Source: Pararhodobacter zhoushanensis (lineage in GTDB: Bacteria; Pseudomonadota; Alphaproteobacteria; Rhodobacterales; Rhodobacteraceae). Taken from it: 64,000 nucleotides of DNA. Below, in pieces: positions 33,912 through 42,664 of the stretch. The stretch's first letter is position 1. Each line of letters opens with the position of its first letter. The stretch lies in NCBI RefSeq assembly GCF_003990445.1, contig NZ_REEZ01000007.1:62001-126000 (forward strand). The letters are read 5' to 3'. The notes beneath the pieces are model-generated. The model saw only the letters and a program-made list of their open reading frames with translations. It made no database searches and was not told the origin of the DNA. A program made the position numbers and the translations under genes.

Positions 33912-35483
33912 ATGACCCCCACCAGAACCTGTATCGTCACGGGTGCCGCCGGTGGCATCGGCCGCGCTTTGCTGGCCGAATTCGCCGCCCCCGATGTGCG
34001 GCTGATCGCCGTGGACCTGCCCGGCAGCGGCGTGGCCGAGGCGGTGGCGGAACACGGGGCCCAGCATGTCGGGCTTGAGTGTGATCTCTCGGACGAGGCG
34101 CAGATCGTCGCCCTGTTCGCGCAGATCGACACGCTGTGCGACGGCGTGGATATCCTGCTCAACAACGCCGCGATGGGGCCGACCATGGCGCCCACCGTGC
34201 AGACCGACATCGCCCATTTCCGCCTGACCCTGCGCACCAATCTGGCCGGGCCATTTGTCATGGCGCGTGAGGCGGCGGCGCGGATGCCCTCGGGCGGGGT
34301 GATCGTCAACACCGCCTCGCTCGCCGGGGTCTTGGGCAACCCGACGCGCAACGCCTATGCCGCATCGAAAGCGGCGCTGATCTCGCTGACCCGCTCGCTG
34401 GCCTGCGAATGGGCGGCGCGAGGGATCCGGGTGAATGCCATCGCGCCGGGCTATGTGCGCACACCGATGGTCGCGGCGCTGGAGGCGGCGGGCAAGGCCG
34501 ACCTCAGCGCAGTGCGCCGCCGTATCCCGATGGGCCGGCTGGCGCGGGCGGATGAGATGGCCTCGGCGATCGGGTTTCTGGCCTCGGACAAGGCGCGCTA
34601 TGTGACGGGGTCCGTGCTGGGCGTCGATGGCGGCTGGATGTCGTTTAACCAGCCCGGCGACGCGCACCCGCCTGCGGATCGTGTCCCCGCTGCCGAGCAG
34701 ACCCGCCCCGCCGCCGATCCTGCGCCGCGCGTCGTGGTGGTGACGGGCGCTGCAGACGGCATTGGCGCGGCAATTGCGGCGCGGTTTGTGGCCTCGGGCG
34801 ACAGGGTGGCGATTGTGGACCGCAACGGTGAGGGCGCGCGGGCGCAAGCCGCCACATTGGGCACGGCGGCGCAGGCCTTTGTCTGCGACGTGACGGATGA
34901 ACAAGCCGTCACCGACTGCTTCGCGCAGATCGTGCAGGCCATGGGGCCGGTGGATATTCTGGTCAACAACGCCGCCATCGCCGACGCCTTCCAGCCAGCG
35001 ACCGAGCAGACCACAGCCGATCTGGAGCGCGTGCTCGACGTCAACCTCACCGGCGCATTCCTGTGTGCCCGTGCGGCGATCCCCGGCATGCAGGCCGGGC
35101 GCGGCGTGATCATCAACATCGGCTCGATTGCCGGGCTGGTGCCGATGGCCCCACGGCATGCGTATGGCGCGTCCAAGGCGGGGGTCGACATCCTGACCCG
35201 CTGTTTCGCCGCCGAACTCGGCCCGCAAGGCATCCGCACCGCCACCGTCGCGCCGGGCTATATCCGCACCCCGGGCGTGGCGGCGCTGGAAGAGGCCGGG
35301 CGTATCGACAGCGAATCGATCCGCGCGCGGATTCCGATGGGCGATCTGGGGCAGCCGCAGGATATAGCCGAGGCGGTGTGGTTCCTCGCCTCGCCCGGTG
35401 CCAGCTATATCAACGGCACGTTGCTCAGCGTCGATGGCGGCTGGAACGCCTTTGGCAGCGCCGGCGACGCTAGCGACGCCTGA
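33912..35483 (+). CDS. Tandem short-chain dehydrogenase (two fused SDR domains)
   Basis: A 523-residue protein made of two complete SDR domains. Domain one (residues 1-245) has TGAAGGIGR, NNAAMG and YAASK. A proline-alanine linker of about 25 residues follows, then domain two (from about 272) with TGAADGIGA, NNAAIAD and YGASK. Both keep the tyrosine-lysine pair, so both may be active. The fusion could channel two successive oxidations or form an internal dimer. It ends the operon that starts at 29856. Confidence 0.9.
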   Translation: MTPTRTCIVTGAAGGIGRALLAEFAAPDVRLIAVDLPGSGVAEAVAEHGAQHVGLECDLSDEAQIVALFAQIDTLCDGVDILLNNAAMGPTMAPTVQTDIAHFRLTLRTNLAGPFVMAREAAARMPSGGVIVNTASLAGVLGNPTRNAYAASKAALISLTRSLACEWAARGIRVNAIAPGYVRTPMVAALEAAGKADLSAVRRRIPMGRLARADEMASAIGFLASDKARYVTGSVLGVDGGWMSFNQPGDAHPPADRVPAAEQTRPAADPAPRVVVVTGAADGIGAAIAARFVASGDRVAIVDRNGEGARAQAATLGTAAQAFVCDVTDEQAVTDCFAQIVQAMGPVDILVNNAAIADAFQPATEQTTADLERVLDVNLTGAFLCARAAIPGMQAGRGVIINIGSIAGLVPMAPRHAYGASKAGVDILTRCFAAELGPQGIRTATVAPGYIRTPGVAALEEAGRIDSESIRARIPMGDLGQPQDIAEAVWFLASPGASYINGTLLSVDGGWNAFGSAGDASDA

Positions 35484-35502
35484 ACCGCGCCACCCCGGCC
35501 GA

Positions 35503-35653
35503 CCGGGAGGATTTTCCATCCTCCCGGACCCACCTGGAGGATATTTTCAGACAGAAAATGGGCATGGTTAACAAAAAGTTAACGCCATTTTCTGTCCTTA
35601 AATATCCTCAGGGGGTGAGGCCCGGAACGGGCCGAGGGGGGCCGAGGCCCCCC
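35503..35653. repeat. Composite palindromic intergenic repeat, copy A
   Basis: Three modules fill this gap between convergent genes. M1 (35503-35527): arms CCGGGAGGA / TCCTCCCGG. M2 (35537-35609): outer arms GAGGATATTT / AAATATCCTC, middle arms ACAGAAAATGG / CCATTTTCTGT, inner arms GTTAAC / GTTAAC around AAAAA. M3 (35614-35653): GGTGA, a small hairpin (GGCCCG / CGGGCC), then GGGGGGCC / GGCCCCCC. Copy B at 62128-62279 has the same order in the opposite orientation. It may also end transcription in both directions. Confidence 0.8.
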
Positions 35654-35685
35654 TGCTCTGACCCGCAAAGCTGCGCTTCGGAAAT

Positions 35686-35716
35686 GAAAAATCCAGCCCG
35701 AGCGGTCGGGCTGGAT
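35686..35716 (-). terminator. Intrinsic terminator of purU
   Basis: A perfect 11-pair stem (ATCCAGCCCGA and its complement) with loop GCGG. On the minus strand it is followed by a T-run (TTTT). It lies 27 bases after the purU stop. Confidence 0.85.
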
Positions 35717-35742
35717 CAAAGGGACGGTCTGAATGCAGGGGG

Positions 35743-36627
35743 TCAGCCCATGCGTTCGGACGAATAGGAACCGGGCGAGGCCGGGAAGACCACGGTCTTG
35801 TTGCCGTTCAGGAACGCCCGGCGGTGGGCATGCGCGTGGATGGCGCGGGCCAGCACCTGGCTTTCCACGTCGCGGCCAAGGCTCACGTAATCCTCGGGGC
35901 TTTGGGCATGGGTGACGCGCACGGTGTCCTGTTCGATGATCGGACCCTCGTCCAGATCGGCGGTGACGTAGTGAGAGGTCGCTCCGATCAGCTTCACGCC
36001 ACGCTCGAACGCCTGCTTGTAAGGGTTGGCCCCTTTGAAGCTGGGCAGGAACGAGTGGTGGATGTTGATGATCTTGCCCGACATCTTGGTGCACATGTCA
36101 TCCGACAGGATCTGCATGTAGCGCGCCAGCACGATCAGTTCGGCGCCGGTTTCGACAACCACCTGCATGATCGCGGCTTCGGCCTGCGGCTTGTTGGCCT
36201 TGGTCACCTTGATGCAATGGAAGGGGATGTCGTTGTTCACGACGACCTTCTGGTAGTCCATGTGGTTCGAGATCACCGCGACAATCTCGACCGGCAGCGC
36301 GCCGATGCGCACGCGGTAAAGCAGGTCGTTCAGGCAATGGCCGAAACGCGAGACCATGATCACGACCTTCATCTTGGTCGCCTCGTCATGGAAGGCGTAG
36401 TTCATGTCGAATTTCGTGGCGACGGGCGTGAACGCTTCGGTCAGAGCCGCCGGGTCGGCGCCGGTTTCCGAGGTGAAGCTGATCCGCATGAAGAAGTTGC
36501 CGGTCTCCATGTCGTCGAATTGCGAGCTGTCGGTGATGTTGCAGCCGTTCTCGGCCAGAAAGGCCGAGATCGCGGCGACGATGCCACGGGTCGAGGTGCA
36601 GGTCACGGTCAGGCAGTATTTGGTCAT
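35743..36627 (-). CDS. purU: Formyltetrahydrofolate deformylase (PurU)
   Basis: A 294-residue enzyme that hydrolyses 10-formyl-tetrahydrofolate to formate and tetrahydrofolate. An N-terminal ACT domain (residues 1-80, GIVAAISAFLAENGCNI) is followed by a formyltransferase-like domain with IHHSFLPSFKGANPYKQA and HYVTADLDEGPIIEQD, which hold the N-H-D active residues. It is 66 bases downstream of the folD gene region on the same strand; together they oxidise one-carbon units from methylene-THF to formate, a pathway used by roseobacters that demethylate betaine-like or sulfur compounds. Confidence 0.96.
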   Translation of the reverse strand: MTKYCLTVTCTSTRGIVAAISAFLAENGCNITDSSQFDDMETGNFFMRISFTSETGADPAALTEAFTPVATKFDMNYAFHDEATKMKVVIMVSRFGHCLNDLLYRVRIGALPVEIVAVISNHMDYQKVVVNNDIPFHCIKVTKANKPQAEAAIMQVVVETGAELIVLARYMQILSDDMCTKMSGKIINIHHSFLPSFKGANPYKQAFERGVKLIGATSHYVTADLDEGPIIEQDTVRVTHAQSPEDYVSLGRDVESQVLARAIHAHAHRRAFLNGNKTVVFPASPGSYSSERMG

Positions 36628-36693
36628 AAGTGCTCCTGGTGCGAAGGATCGAGGCCCGGTCGGCCATGGGCCGGGGGCGGAAGGGGGCAGGGC

Positions 36694-37596
36694 TCAGGCA
36701 GTCAGCCCCGTGGGTTCAGGCAGCCCGTGCGCGCGGCAGCAGGCGGTGACGGTGTTGGCCAGCAGGCAGGCGATGGTCATCGGACCCACACCACCGGGCA
36801 CCGGCGTGATGGCACCGGCGACCTGAGCTGCGCTGTCAAAATGGACATCCCCCACCAGCCGGGTCTTGCCCTCACCCTTTTCAGGCGCGGGGATCCGGTT
36901 GATGCCGACGTCGATAACCGTGGCACCGGGTTTGATCCAGTCGCCCGGAATCATTTCCGGCCGTCCGACAGCAGCGACGAGGATATCGGCACCCCGGCAC
37001 ACAGCCGCCAGATCTTTGGTGCGCGAATGCGCGATGGTCACCGTGCAGCTGTCACCCAGCAACAGCTGGGCCATCGGCTTGCCAACGATGTTCGACCGGC
37101 CTACCACGACGGCATTCAGGCCCGACAGCGAGCCCAGTTGATCGCGCAGCATCATCAGGCAGCCCAGCGGCGTGCAGGGCACCATCGACTTCTGCCCGGT
37201 GCCCAGCAGCCCGACGTTCGAGATATGGAACCCGTCCACATCCTTGGCCGGGTCAATCGCGTTGATGACCAGATCGCTGTCCAGATGACCCGGCAGCGGG
37301 AGCTGCACCAGAATGCCATGCACCGAGGCATCGCTGTTCAGCTGGGCAATCAGCGCCAGCAGATCAGCCTGCGTCGTATCGGCGGGCAGTTTATGCTCGA
37401 ACGAGGCCATGCCGGCCTCAAGCGTCTGCTTGCCCTTGGACCGGACATAAACTTCGGACGCCGGGTCTTCACCGACCAGCACCACGGCCAGACCGGGGGT
37501 CAGCCCGTGCCCGGATTTCAGGCGGGCGACATGCTCGGCCACTTGCGCGCGGATCTTGCCCGCAAAGGCTTTGCCGTCGATCAGTTCTGCTCCCAT
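36694..37596 (-). CDS. folD: Bifunctional methylene-THF dehydrogenase / methenyl-THF cyclohydrolase (FolD)
   Basis: A 300-residue cytoplasmic enzyme. Motifs: YVRSKGKQ with the catalytic lysine near residue 55, [19 protein letters not shown], the NADP site [16 protein letters not shown] and [10 protein letters not shown] near the C-terminus. I start it at the ATG complementary to 37594-37596, behind GGGAAGAG; upstream in-frame codons are not family-like. It pairs with purU, so flux probably runs from methylene-THF to formate. The long upstream gap (37597-38006) should hold its promoter. Confidence 0.96.
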   Translation of the reverse strand: MGAELIDGKAFAGKIRAQVAEHVARLKSGHGLTPGLAVVLVGEDPASEVYVRSKGKQTLEAGMASFEHKLPADTTQADLLALIAQLNSDASVHGILVQLPLPGHLDSDLVINAIDPAKDVDGFHISNVGLLGTGQKSMVPCTPLGCLMMLRDQLGSLSGLNAVVVGRSNIVGKPMAQLLLGDSCTVTIAHSRTKDLAAVCRGADILVAAVGRPEMIPGDWIKPGATVIDVGINRIPAPEKGEGKTRLVGDVHFDSAAQVAGAITPVPGGVGPMTIACLLANTVTACCRAHGLPEPTGLTA

Positions 37597-38006
37597 CCTC
37601 ACTCTTCCCTTTCGTGCATCGCTCATGCCAGCGGCCTTACGGTCGTGGTGATCTCGATGCGTTCCCCCGCCCGTTGTCTGGTCCGTTTCCGAACAGCCCG
37701 GTGCGATCTGCGCCAAAGCGGCATCAAAAACGCGCGCCGCGCAGTATAGCGCCTCTCTTGTTGCAAACGCGCCGCGCTGTTCCGGCCCGCCCGGTCAGGG
37801 GCAAGCGGAGCAGAGCGGCGATACGGGATAATTCCGGCTCAACTGTGCAGAGTATTGTCAGGCGGCCTGAGGGTGAAGGGCAACGGGCGATAATTCCGCG
37901 TTAACCGCTGTTTTCAACGGAATGAATCAGAGAAATCGTTGCCCATCATGAACTTGAGTTCACCATTGGCGTCACCGGCGCGAATCGCCTCCACTTGCCT
38001 GATCTC
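37597..38006. other. Intergenic region upstream of folD (410 bases)
   Basis: No coding frame is convincing. On the minus strand a TATACT hexamer (complement of 37743-37748) could be a -10 box for folD, but no matching -35 at normal spacing is visible. A direct repeat GATAATTCCG occurs at 37827-37836 and 37889-37898, 62 bases apart. I see no terminator or RNA gene. Confidence 0.4.
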
Positions 38007-39047
38007 TCATGGCTGATCCAGCGCCGCCGTCCATTCTGCCAGAAACCGCCTGCGGGTCATTGAATCCAGCGAGGACAGCAGGCCGGGGTCCAGACGAATC
38101 GGCCTGAGCCACGGCTGTGTGGCAAAGGTCTCGGGGCGCATGACGGCGAAGCCGGTGGCGCGGGACTGGATCAACTGGCCCTCGTCCGACAACAGAAAGC
38201 GCAGCAGCGCCGCGCCGGCCTCAGGCAGGGGGGCATTGACCGGGATCAGCGCGGTGCGTTGCAGGGTGACGGTGAAATCCTCCAGCGCAATGGCCTGCAC
38301 GCCCGATCCTTCGGGCAGGTTCGCGGCGGCATAGCTGCCCAGCACGTTATAGCCGACCAGCAGATCGCCGGACAAAAGCCCGGCGATCATGTCGCCCGAG
38401 CAGCAATAGAGCCGGGCATCGAGCCGCCCCATCACCTCGGCCAGCCGCCAGATGGAATCGGACATGCGGGCGTCCTGGGTCAGGAACAGATACCCGGCGC
38501 CCGAGATGCGCGGGTCATAGGTGCCGATGCGCCCGGCAAACAGCTGCGGATGGTCGCGTAGAAGCGCAATCAGGTCGCGGCGCGAGCGGGGCGGGGCCAT
38601 TCCGTCGGGCAGGGCGGCATCGGCCAGTAGCAGCACCACGGGCTCTTGCGCGATCGACACCAGCCGGTCGCGCCAGCGCGCCCAGACCGGCAGTTCAGCG
38701 ACCAGATCGGCAGGCAGGGCGCGGGCGTAGCCGTCGTTGGCCAGTTTCATCTGCAGGTCCATCGCGGATGAGATCACCAGATCAAACGCCGCTCCCTCAC
38801 CATCAATGGCGCGGTACAGATCCTGACTGCCCGCCTGCACATAACGTAGCGCCAGATTGGGCTGGCGGGCCAGAAACGCCTCGGCCAGCGGGGCGAAAAA
38901 GCTGATGTCGGTGGTGGACAGCACGGCCAGTTCATTGGTCGCGCCTTCGGGGCCGAAGCGGTGCTCGGCCTCGATCTCGAAGGCCAGCGCGGGCTGGCCC
39001 AGCAGCGCGGCGATCAGGACGAGAAGGGGAACCAGAGCGTAGCGCAT
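38007..39047 (-). CDS. Periplasmic extracellular solute-binding protein linked to a two-component system
   Basis: A 346-residue protein with a signal peptide (cleavage after ALA near residue 22) and a type II periplasmic-binding fold as in iron(III)- or molybdate-like receptors (LAVLSTTDISFFAPLAEAF, then DLVISSAMDLQMKL and GYNVLGSYA). It has no permease genes. Its start overlaps the end of the TctE-like kinase gene by 34 bases, so it is made with the two-component system and may present a ligand to the kinase sensor domain instead of a transporter. Confidence 0.85.
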   Translation of the reverse strand: MRYALVPLLVLIAALLGQPALAFEIEAEHRFGPEGATNELAVLSTTDISFFAPLAEAFLARQPNLALRYVQAGSQDLYRAIDGEGAAFDLVISSAMDLQMKLANDGYARALPADLVAELPVWARWRDRLVSIAQEPVVLLLADAALPDGMAPPRSRRDLIALLRDHPQLFAGRIGTYDPRISGAGYLFLTQDARMSDSIWRLAEVMGRLDARLYCCSGDMIAGLLSGDLLVGYNVLGSYAAANLPEGSGVQAIALEDFTVTLQRTALIPVNAPLPEAGAALLRFLLSDEGQLIQSRATGFAVMRPETFATQPWLRPIRLDPGLLSSLDSMTRRRFLAEWTAALDQP

Positions 39048-40396
39048 GTGCCGCCGTCCTTTCTGTCTTTCAGGGCAAAGCGCCCGCCCATCGCCGCCGC
39101 CGTCTCGCTGACAATCGTCAGGCCCAGCCCCGAGCCGACCACACCACCGACATTCCCGCCGCGCCGGAAGCGTTTGGACAGCGCCGCCTGCGTCTCGCCG
39201 CCCAGACCACGGCCCCGGTCGTTCACGTCGAGCCGGGCGAAACCCTCATCCTCGCGCAGGGTGATCAGGATGCGCGATTCGGCGGGCGAGTATTTCAGCG
39301 CGTTGTCGATCAGGTTGCGCAGGGCGGATTCGATCAGCACCGCGTCGCCGGTGGTTTCCATCGGCGCAGCAGGCAGGTCCAGCGTGATCTCCATCTCTTT
39401 CAGATCGGCGGTGGGGCGGAACCTGTCAGCCAGCGCCGAGACCATCGCGCCCAGTTCGACCCGGTCCTGCGCGCGCTGATCGGCGCGAAACAGCACCGTT
39501 GCGTGGTCGAGCAACTGGTTAGCCGAGCGCGCGCTTTCCTCGGTCGCGCGGATCATGCCGCGCAGGCGGGCGCGGGTCGGCTCGTCCCCGGCTTGGCGCA
39601 GGGCCAGCTCGGCTTCGGACCGCAGGGTGGCCAGCGGCGTGCGGATGTGATGCGCGGCCTCGGCGATGAAGGTTTCGGTCTGTGCAAGGGTCTGGCGCAG
39701 CCGGGCGATGAAGGCGTTGAGTTGCTCGACCAGCGGCATCAGCTCGGCGGGCGCAGGGTGGCGCACCGGGCGCAGATCGTGACCGCCGCGCCGCCCGACC
39801 GCCTCGGCCAGCCGCCCGATGGGACGCAGCAGCGTGCCCGTCGCGAACAGACTGAGGGGCACGGCGACCAGAAACACCACCAGCCCCAGCGCCGCCGCGC
39901 GGTTGCCCAGATCGCGGGCGATGGCGCGCTGACCCTCGCGCGTCTGACCGACGATGACCAGCACCGGGGCGGCGCGGTTCTCGATCATCAGGCTGCGCGC
40001 CACGGCGGCCAGCCGCAGATCGGCGTCGCGGTAGGTGGCGTCGTAAAACGCGGGTTCCAGCGCGGTGGGGGTGGTCGGTGGCAGGGGCAGATCGTCATAG
40101 CCGGTGACGGGCAGGCCCCGGATGTCGATGCGGTGAAAGATCCGTTCTTCGCCCATTGCCGCCAGCATCGAGAAGGTGCCAGGCGACAGGTCCAGCTCGG
40201 CCCCGCCCTCGACGCTGCGCAATTCCTCGGCGATGGTCGTCGTGGCCGCGCCTAGGATACCGTCGAGCGTCGCTTCGGAGGCGCGTTCGGCCCCCAGCCG
40301 TACCGCAACATAGAGCGCGACCGCCAGCACTGCCGACAGCACAAGCAGCTGCACCATCAGGCGACGGCGCAGGCTGGGGGCGGCGCGGGGGCTCAT
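39014..40396 (-). CDS. tctE: Sensor histidine kinase, TctE-like
   Basis: A 460-residue membrane kinase. TM1 is at about residues 13-32, a periplasmic sensor region of about 135 residues follows, TM2 is near 170-192, then a HAMP-like linker. The phosphoacceptor is probably H249 in AAHHIRTPLATL, followed by DNALKYSP (N box), DRGRGLGG and GSGLGLTIV (G boxes). It overlaps the response regulator gene by four bases. By position it governs the divergent tctCBA operon, as in tricarboxylate systems. Confidence 0.88.
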   Translation of the reverse strand: MSPRAAPSLRRRLMVQLLVLSAVLAVALYVAVRLGAERASEATLDGILGAATTTIAEELRSVEGGAELDLSPGTFSMLAAMGEERIFHRIDIRGLPVTGYDDLPLPPTTPTALEPAFYDATYRDADLRLAAVARSLMIENRAAPVLVIVGQTREGQRAIARDLGNRAAALGLVVFLVAVPLSLFATGTLLRPIGRLAEAVGRRGGHDLRPVRHPAPAELMPLVEQLNAFIARLRQTLAQTETFIAEAAHHIRTPLATLRSEAELALRQAGDEPTRARLRGMIRATEESARSANQLLDHATVLFRADQRAQDRVELGAMVSALADRFRPTADLKEMEITLDLPAAPMETTGDAVLIESALRNLIDNALKYSPAESRILITLREDEGFARLDVNDRGRGLGGETQAALSKRFRRGGNVGGVVGSGLGLTIVSETAAAMGGRFALKDRKDGGTCATLWFPFSS

Positions 40397-41058
40397 CCTG
40401 AGGTCAGCCGGTAACCCAACCCGCGCACGGTTTCGATCCGCGCGGCGCTGCCGTCGATCTTGCGGCGCAGGCGGGCGATATAGACCTCGATGGCGTTGTC
40501 GCTGACCGGTTCGGCATAGGAAAACAGCCGGTCGCAGAGCTGGTCTTTGGACAGGATGCGGCCCGGCGCGGACAAAAGAACCTCCAGCAGCCGCAGCTCG
40601 CGGTTGCGCAGATCGCGGACCTCGCCCGCGACGGTGACGCAGGCCCCCATTGGGTCAAAGGTCAGATCGGCATAGGTCTGCAACGTGGTCGCCGCGCCGC
40701 CCCGGCGGCGCAGAACAGCGCGGCAGCGGGCCTCAAGTTCCGCGAAATCAAAGGGTTTGGTCAGATAGTCATCGGCGCCCAGATCCAGCGTATCCACCCG
40801 GTCCGACACCGCCGAGCGCGCGGTCAGCACGATCACCGGCGTATCGGCCTGCGCGGCGCGGTGGCGCTGCAAGAAGCTGCGACCGTCGCCGTCGGGCAGG
40901 GTGATGTCCAGCAAGATCAGGTCATAGCGCGCGACGGCCAGATGATCGTCAGCATCGGCCAGATCGACGGCGTGGTCGACGGCGTGCCCCTCAAGTTCAA
41001 GCCTCTCGCGGACCGAGCGGGCGAGGTCGGCGTTATCTTCGATCAAAAGAAATCGCAT
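40393..41058 (-). CDS. tctD: Response regulator, TctD-like (OmpR family)
   Basis: A 221-residue regulator: receiver domain with phosphoacceptor D51 in LLDITLPDGDG, T-A-R-S switch and K-P-F-D lysine, then an OmpR-type winged helix (LLEVLLSAPGRILSKDQL, IEVYIARLRRKID). It is the first gene of the minus-strand set and divergent from tctC across about 150 bases, which should carry its target promoter. Co-transcribed with the kinase and the binding protein. Confidence 0.9.
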   Translation of the reverse strand: MRFLLIEDNADLARSVRERLELEGHAVDHAVDLADADDHLAVARYDLILLDITLPDGDGRSFLQRHRAAQADTPVIVLTARSAVSDRVDTLDLGADDYLTKPFDFAELEARCRAVLRRRGGAATTLQTYADLTFDPMGACVTVAGEVRDLRNRELRLLEVLLSAPGRILSKDQLCDRLFSYAEPVSDNAIEVYIARLRRKIDGSAARIETVRGLGYRLTSG

Positions 41059-41207
41059 TCCGCCTCATTTTCTGGCGCGATGACGCGTCCGTGACAGGTC
41101 TGTGCAAGGTTTTCAGCGAATGGTGCACGACGCAAGGGGGGAACATGCGCTGGCCAAGCAGCCGGGCGCAGCCGCCTTTGCGGAATGTTTCAGGGAGGAA
41201 GTTCCAC

Positions 41208-42170
41208 ATGACCCGTTTGACTCTGTCCGCGCTTTCACTGGGCGCGCTGGCGGCACTGGCCGTTCCGGCCGCTGCCACCGAATGCATCGCCCCGGCCAAC
41301 CCCGGCGGCGGCTGGGATTTCACCTGCCGTCAGATCGGCCGCATCCTGTACGAAATCGGTGAAGTCCCCGCGCCTGTCGTGGTGACCAACATGGCCGGTG
41401 CCGGTGGCGGCGTGGCCTATGCCAACGTGGTGAATGAGCGCAACACCGACGAAGATCTGATCGTTGCCGCCTCGTCGGCCACGACCACCCGTCTGGCGCA
41501 GAACGCCTTTGGCGGTGCGACCGCGGATCAGGTGCGCTTTGTCGGCTCGATCGGGGGCGATCCCGGCGTGATCGTGGTGGCCAATGACAGCCCCTACCAG
41601 TCGCTCAACGATCTGGTTGATGCGGTTCTGGCCGACCCGGGTTCGGTCGCTTTTGCCGGTGGCTCGGCTGTGGGTGGCTTTGACCATATGAAGCCCTTGC
41701 AGATCCTGCGCGCCGCTGGGCTCGAGGATATCCGTCAGGTTCGCTACATCGGCGTTGATGGCGGCGCGGATGCGATCACGCAGACCGTCGGCGGCTTCAC
41801 GCAGGCGATGACCGGCGACATGTCGGAAATCGTGGGCTTCGTGCGCTCGGGTGAAGTGCGCGTTCTGGCCGTGTTGACCGAAGAGCGCGTTCCGGGCTTC
41901 GAGGACATCCCCACCGCGCGCGAGCAGGGTTATGACGTCGTTGCCGTGAACTGGCGCGGCATCTATGTTCCCGGCGGCATCTCGGATGACGCGTTCCACG
42001 CCTGGGCTGACCGTCTGACCGCCGTTGCGAACAGCGAGCAGTGGCAAGAGGCGATGGTCGCCAATGGTCTGGCGCCCTTTACCCGCGTCGGCGATGAGTT
42101 TCAGACCTGGATCGACGGCGTAATCGCCCAGACCCAGGAGCTGAGCCGCGAGATCGGCGTGATTCAGTGA
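41208..42170 (+). CDS. tctC: Tripartite tricarboxylate transporter substrate-binding protein (TctC)
   Basis: A 320-residue periplasmic receptor of the TTT family. The signal peptide ends near residue 21 (PAAA-TE), followed by CIAPANPGGGWDFTCRQIGR, the loop that binds carboxylates through water, and GGSAVGGFDH. GGGAGGAA precedes the start. The gene opens a TctC-TctB-TctA transporter operon and its stop overlaps the tctB start. Ligand is a di- or tricarboxylate or similar acid; the AtuA-like gene downstream suggests an unusual acid. Confidence 0.93.
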   Translation: MTRLTLSALSLGALAALAVPAAATECIAPANPGGGWDFTCRQIGRILYEIGEVPAPVVVTNMAGAGGGVAYANVVNERNTDEDLIVAASSATTTRLAQNAFGGATADQVRFVGSIGGDPGVIVVANDSPYQSLNDLVDAVLADPGSVAFAGGSAVGGFDHMKPLQILRAAGLEDIRQVRYIGVDGGADAITQTVGGFTQAMTGDMSEIVGFVRSGEVRVLAVLTEERVPGFEDIPTAREQGYDVVAVNWRGIYVPGGISDDAFHAWADRLTAVANSEQWQEAMVANGLAPFTRVGDEFQTWIDGVIAQTQELSREIGVIQ

Positions 42171-42607
42171 TGAAAGCGGACCGGATCTTTGGTCTGGTCC
42201 TGATGGCGGTGGCGCTGGGGTATCTCTACAGCGCCACCTCTATTCAGACCAGTTTTCTGTCGGACCCGGTGGGTCCGCGAGTGTTTCCCTACCTGATCGG
42301 CGGCTTTGTCGTGATCGGGTCGGCCTTTCTGATCATCAAGCCCGACGCCAACGCCGACTGGCCGGGCATCGGCACGCTGGTGCAGCTGGCGATCGCGCTG
42401 GCCGTGCTGCTGGGCTACGCCAGCGCCGTGCGCCCGTTTGGTTTCGTGATCCCGACGGCGATCGCCGCCGGTGTGCTCAGCTATCAGATCAATCCCAAAC
42501 CCGTCACCGCTGTGTTGACCGGGGTGGGCCTGTCGGTCGGTCTTTTCGTGCTGTTCAACATGGTGCTGGGGCTGAGCCTGGTGGGTTTTCCGCGCAGCTG
42601 GTTCTGA
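42170..42607 (+). CDS. tctB: Tripartite tricarboxylate transporter small membrane subunit (TctB)
   Basis: A 145-residue protein with four hydrophobic helices (near residues 4-23, 36-54, 70-100 and 115-140), SDPVGPRVFPYLIGG after the first and an R-P-F-G-F motif, as in TctB. The ATG at 42170 overlaps the tctC stop (TGATG); a GTG three bases earlier is possible. It pairs with TctA to form the membrane part of the secondary transporter. Confidence 0.9.
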   Translation: MKADRIFGLVLMAVALGYLYSATSIQTSFLSDPVGPRVFPYLIGGFVVIGSAFLIIKPDANADWPGIGTLVQLAIALAVLLGYASAVRPFGFVIPTAIAAGVLSYQINPKPVTAVLTGVGLSVGLFVLFNMVLGLSLVGFPRSWF

Positions 42608-42664
42608 CGCGGTGACGTAAATTCGGGGCGCGCACGCAAAACGGGCCGCCCCCGGGGGAGAGAC

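Noticed and set aside
37827-37898. Direct repeat GATAATTCCG, two copies 62 bases apart, as a regulatory or CRISPR-like repeat
   Set aside because: Only two short copies with unrelated flanks; chance cannot be excluded.
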